Below are positions 33,139 to 34,878 of a DNA stretch of 34,878 bases, in pieces (position 1 is the first letter of the stretch; the number at the start of each line of letters is the position of its first letter). Made by a program: the position numbers and the translations under genes. This DNA is from a virus: IMG/VR virus record IMGVR_UViG_3300006789_000075, positions 1 through 34,878 of that record; one strand, given 5' to 3'. The notes under the pieces were generated by a model that saw only the letters and a program-made list of their open reading frames with translations, was not told where the DNA came from and ran no database searches.

Positions 33139-34829
33139 AATGGGTACCTATGAATTTTTTGTTGTTGTTCGGCGATACGCTCGAGTGCTTCCTCGAGTCC
33201 TGTATCGCGGTTTCTTGTAGGCTGGTCCTCTGGGGCTTCGTATCTAGCACCTTTCCACCACGACATGACTAAGTACCTAAGTCCCGCTATGGCATCTGCT
33301 CCATCTGCCGTATCGTCATCGGGGTCTTGGACCTGGGCCTTGCCATCTCGCTTTTCTGGGTATCTCCATTGGCGGATTTCCCACATTAGCCTGGAGCCTG
33401 TCATCTGCTTTCCTTGACTCGCTACTGAGGCACCTTTGTACCACGTCATTCCTCTGCCCATTCCTCGATTGAACAGCAACGCCCTTCTGCCCAACAGGTC
33501 CTGCAACCTCTCGACACAAGCACGTCTGTATGGCTTGCTCTCTCCAGAGGTCTTGGACACGGCCCTGACCCTGTACCTGGACTTGAGATTTCGGAACGCC
33601 TGGTTGATCTCTAGGATGTCTTGAGGGTTAGCGGAGTCACCCCATATCGGGGTTGTACTTGGAGCATCGTACTTGGTCAGTAGGGCGTCTATGGACTTGG
33701 CCCTAGCGGTCAGGGTTTCTTGCTGACTGAATAGCTCGTCTATGACGTGGAGCCTCTTGGCCCTATCTGCTGTTGCCAGTATGAAGGAGAACCTCCAAGC
33801 ACCGAAGTCGATGCCTCCGAACATAGGCCAGTTCTGGTCCTGCATCGTGGTCACATCGAAGGTCTCCATATGGTCACTATCGACGAAGGCCAATGTGACT
33901 CCAGTAGCCTGCTTGGGACTGATGCCCCTGACCCGACTTTCATACATTGAAGGGATGTGGGCATAAAGCTCTTTCCGCCTCTCGATAGCAGAGACACTCA
34001 CGGCACCTGGGACTACCGACGAATCATCGGCTACCACGTTGGGATGATCCAGTGCTGAGACCCTCACATGGGTCACGTTTGGAGATAGGCAAAACTGGTG
34101 TAGTTCGTCCTCTTCGTAGTCGGGGTTTCCGAAGGCTAATCTGAGGTTGTGGGGACTGCTACAAGTGTTCTCAAAAGCTACCATGATAGCGGGGTGGACC
34201 CCTGGGGTTTCTTCGGTCAATATGAGCATATGTTCGGCGTGCCATCCTTGGGCCTTCGTTGCACTCTGCTCCTCTGCTCCAACGCCTGTCCCGAAGGCTG
34301 TCGCTCCCCATATCTCGCGGTCCTCTACGGCGGGCTTCATTCGGATCACTCCAGAGGCTAGAAGCTCTGCCTGTGGGAAGCTTCTCTGGAACTGTGGCCA
34401 GAGGCTTCCAATCTCCTTCCAGAGGTGCTTGGTTAGCTGGTTGAGCTTCGGGGCTACAGTGACGACTATGGAGTCCTCATAGACCGCCAGAAACCACAGC
34501 ACGATACAGGCTCCCAAAAAGGTCTTCCCCGTACCTGTTCCCGACTCAACTCCAACGTCTTTCCAGTCTGCTAGCTCTTTGCAAACAAGTGCTAGCGGAT
34601 TGATATCACCATCCCACTTATGGTCTTCATAGCCATCATTGAGGGACCAGGTCAGGGTATGCTCTGGGACCCCAAGTTTGTCCCTCATCCAGCCGATTGG
34701 ATCGTGCTGATATTCGACGTGAGCTATGACCTCTTCAGTGTGACCAAAAGACCTGTACTCATCTAGGACGGCGTGGGTCCTTAGGCGGTCAGGATTTAAG
34801 CTTTCTGGCGAGAAGACTGAGCCACTCAT
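33135..34829 (-). CDS. terL: Terminase large subunit (DNA packaging ATPase/nuclease)
   Basis: The 564-residue product has the two-domain terminase layout. The ATPase domain carries Walker A ESGTGTGKT (residues 95-103) and a Walker B region MLILTEE (201-207), where Glu206 stands in the usual Asp position. The nuclease domain shows FGGIDFG (Asp341), IWGDSANP (Asp398) and a C-terminal DDDTADGADAIAG acidic cluster, the three-metal-ligand pattern of RNase H-like terminase nucleases. It cuts concatemers and drives DNA through the portal. The ATG at 34829 lies inside the end of the preceding frame (41-nt overlap) without a clear ribosome-binding site, so the start is less sure than the identity. Confidence 0.9.
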   Translation of the reverse strand: MSGSVFSPESLNPDRLRTHAVLDEYRSFGHTEEVIAHVEYQHDPIGWMRDKLGVPEHTLTWSLNDGYEDHKWDGDINPLALVCKELADWKDVGVESGTGTGKTFLGACIVLWFLAVYEDSIVVTVAPKLNQLTKHLWKEIGSLWPQFQRSFPQAELLASGVIRMKPAVEDREIWGATAFGTGVGAEEQSATKAQGWHAEHMLILTEETPGVHPAIMVAFENTCSSPHNLRLAFGNPDYEEDELHQFCLSPNVTHVRVSALDHPNVVADDSSVVPGAVSVSAIERRKELYAHIPSMYESRVRGISPKQATGVTLAFVDSDHMETFDVTTMQDQNWPMFGGIDFGAWRFSFILATADRAKRLHVIDELFSQQETLTARAKSIDALLTKYDAPSTTPIWGDSANPQDILEINQAFRNLKSRYRVRAVSKTSGESKPYRRACVERLQDLLGRRALLFNRGMGRGMTWYKGASVASQGKQMTGSRLMWEIRQWRYPEKRDGKAQVQDPDDDTADGADAIAGLRYLVMSWWKGARYEAPEDQPTRNRDTGLEEALERIAEQQQKIHRYPF

Positions 34830-34878
34830 CGCGTATCACTTTTAGCTGGGACTCGTCGATGATATAGCGTTCTATAAC
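34789..34878 (-). CDS. C-terminal end of an upstream gene (cut by window)
   Basis: A leftward frame open from the window edge encodes 29 residues ending DEWLSLLARKLKS before a TGA at 34789-34791. It overlaps the start of the terminase gene by 41 nt. Gene order suggests a small terminase subunit or other packaging protein, but too little is visible. It may also be a chance open frame. Confidence 0.35.
   Translation of the reverse strand, partial: VIERYIIDESQLKVIRDEWLSLLARKLKS

Noticed and set aside
1-34878. Integrase, att sites, tRNA genes, CRISPR arrays or insertion sequences
   Set aside because: Gaps are all under about 165 nt and none shows a cloverleaf, spaced repeats, terminal inverted repeats or recombinase motifs.

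Overview
The window is most of the genome of a tailed bacteriophage, probably podovirus-like. It carries a large terminase, portal, scaffold, HK97-type major capsid protein, connector, beta-propeller nozzle-like protein, a long repetitive tail fibre and a very large virion protein. There is no tape-measure, sheath or tail-tube gene. No integrase, excisionase, tRNA, transposon or CRISPR array is visible, so nothing points to lysogeny. The style of several proteins (lysine-rich microprotein, DUF7936-like protein, polyvalent virion protein, fibre ending in a short beta-rich tail) is typical of uncultured marine phages. That, and a diderm host suggested by a lysis-region lipoprotein, is inference. 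The host cannot be named.

Layout. Positions 12-3991 run rightward and form the early/replication arm: a RusA-type Holliday junction resolvase, a small XRE-like helix-turn-helix protein, a minimal DnaB-type helicase, three small unknowns, a probable promoter region (about 2234-2363), one unknown protein, and a zinc-ribbon plus SprT-like metalloprotease. Polymerase and primase are not in the window and may lie left of position 1. The arm ends at a strong UUCG-capped hairpin terminator (4031-4056).

Everything from 4035 to 34878 runs leftward as one tightly packed late unit. In transcription order it holds: the end of an unidentified gene, large terminase, small proteins (one with a transmembrane segment plus coiled coil, one LuxR/GerE-type DNA-binding protein), portal, scaffold, capsid, and a 162-nt structured gap. 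Then come a putative decoration protein, connector-region proteins, tail fibre, DUF7936-like protein, an unknown, the beta-propeller nozzle, a small beta-rich protein and a coiled-coil protein. Next are two internal-virion-type proteins and a 2529-residue polyvalent virion protein. The unit ends with a lysis block: membrane protein, GTA-type holin, M15 peptidase endolysin, a 22-residue basic microprotein, a metallophosphoesterase with a helix-turn-helix-like N-terminus, and a 38-residue lipoprotein. Most junctions are 1-4 nt stop/start overlaps, indicating translational coupling across about 30 kb.

The most interesting items are two very small genes (lipoprotein and lysine-rich microprotein), a Cys-His-Asp hydrolase-like domain and a GNAT-like domain inside the giant virion protein, strong internal ribosome-binding sites in two genes, and a structured RNA region just after the capsid gene.
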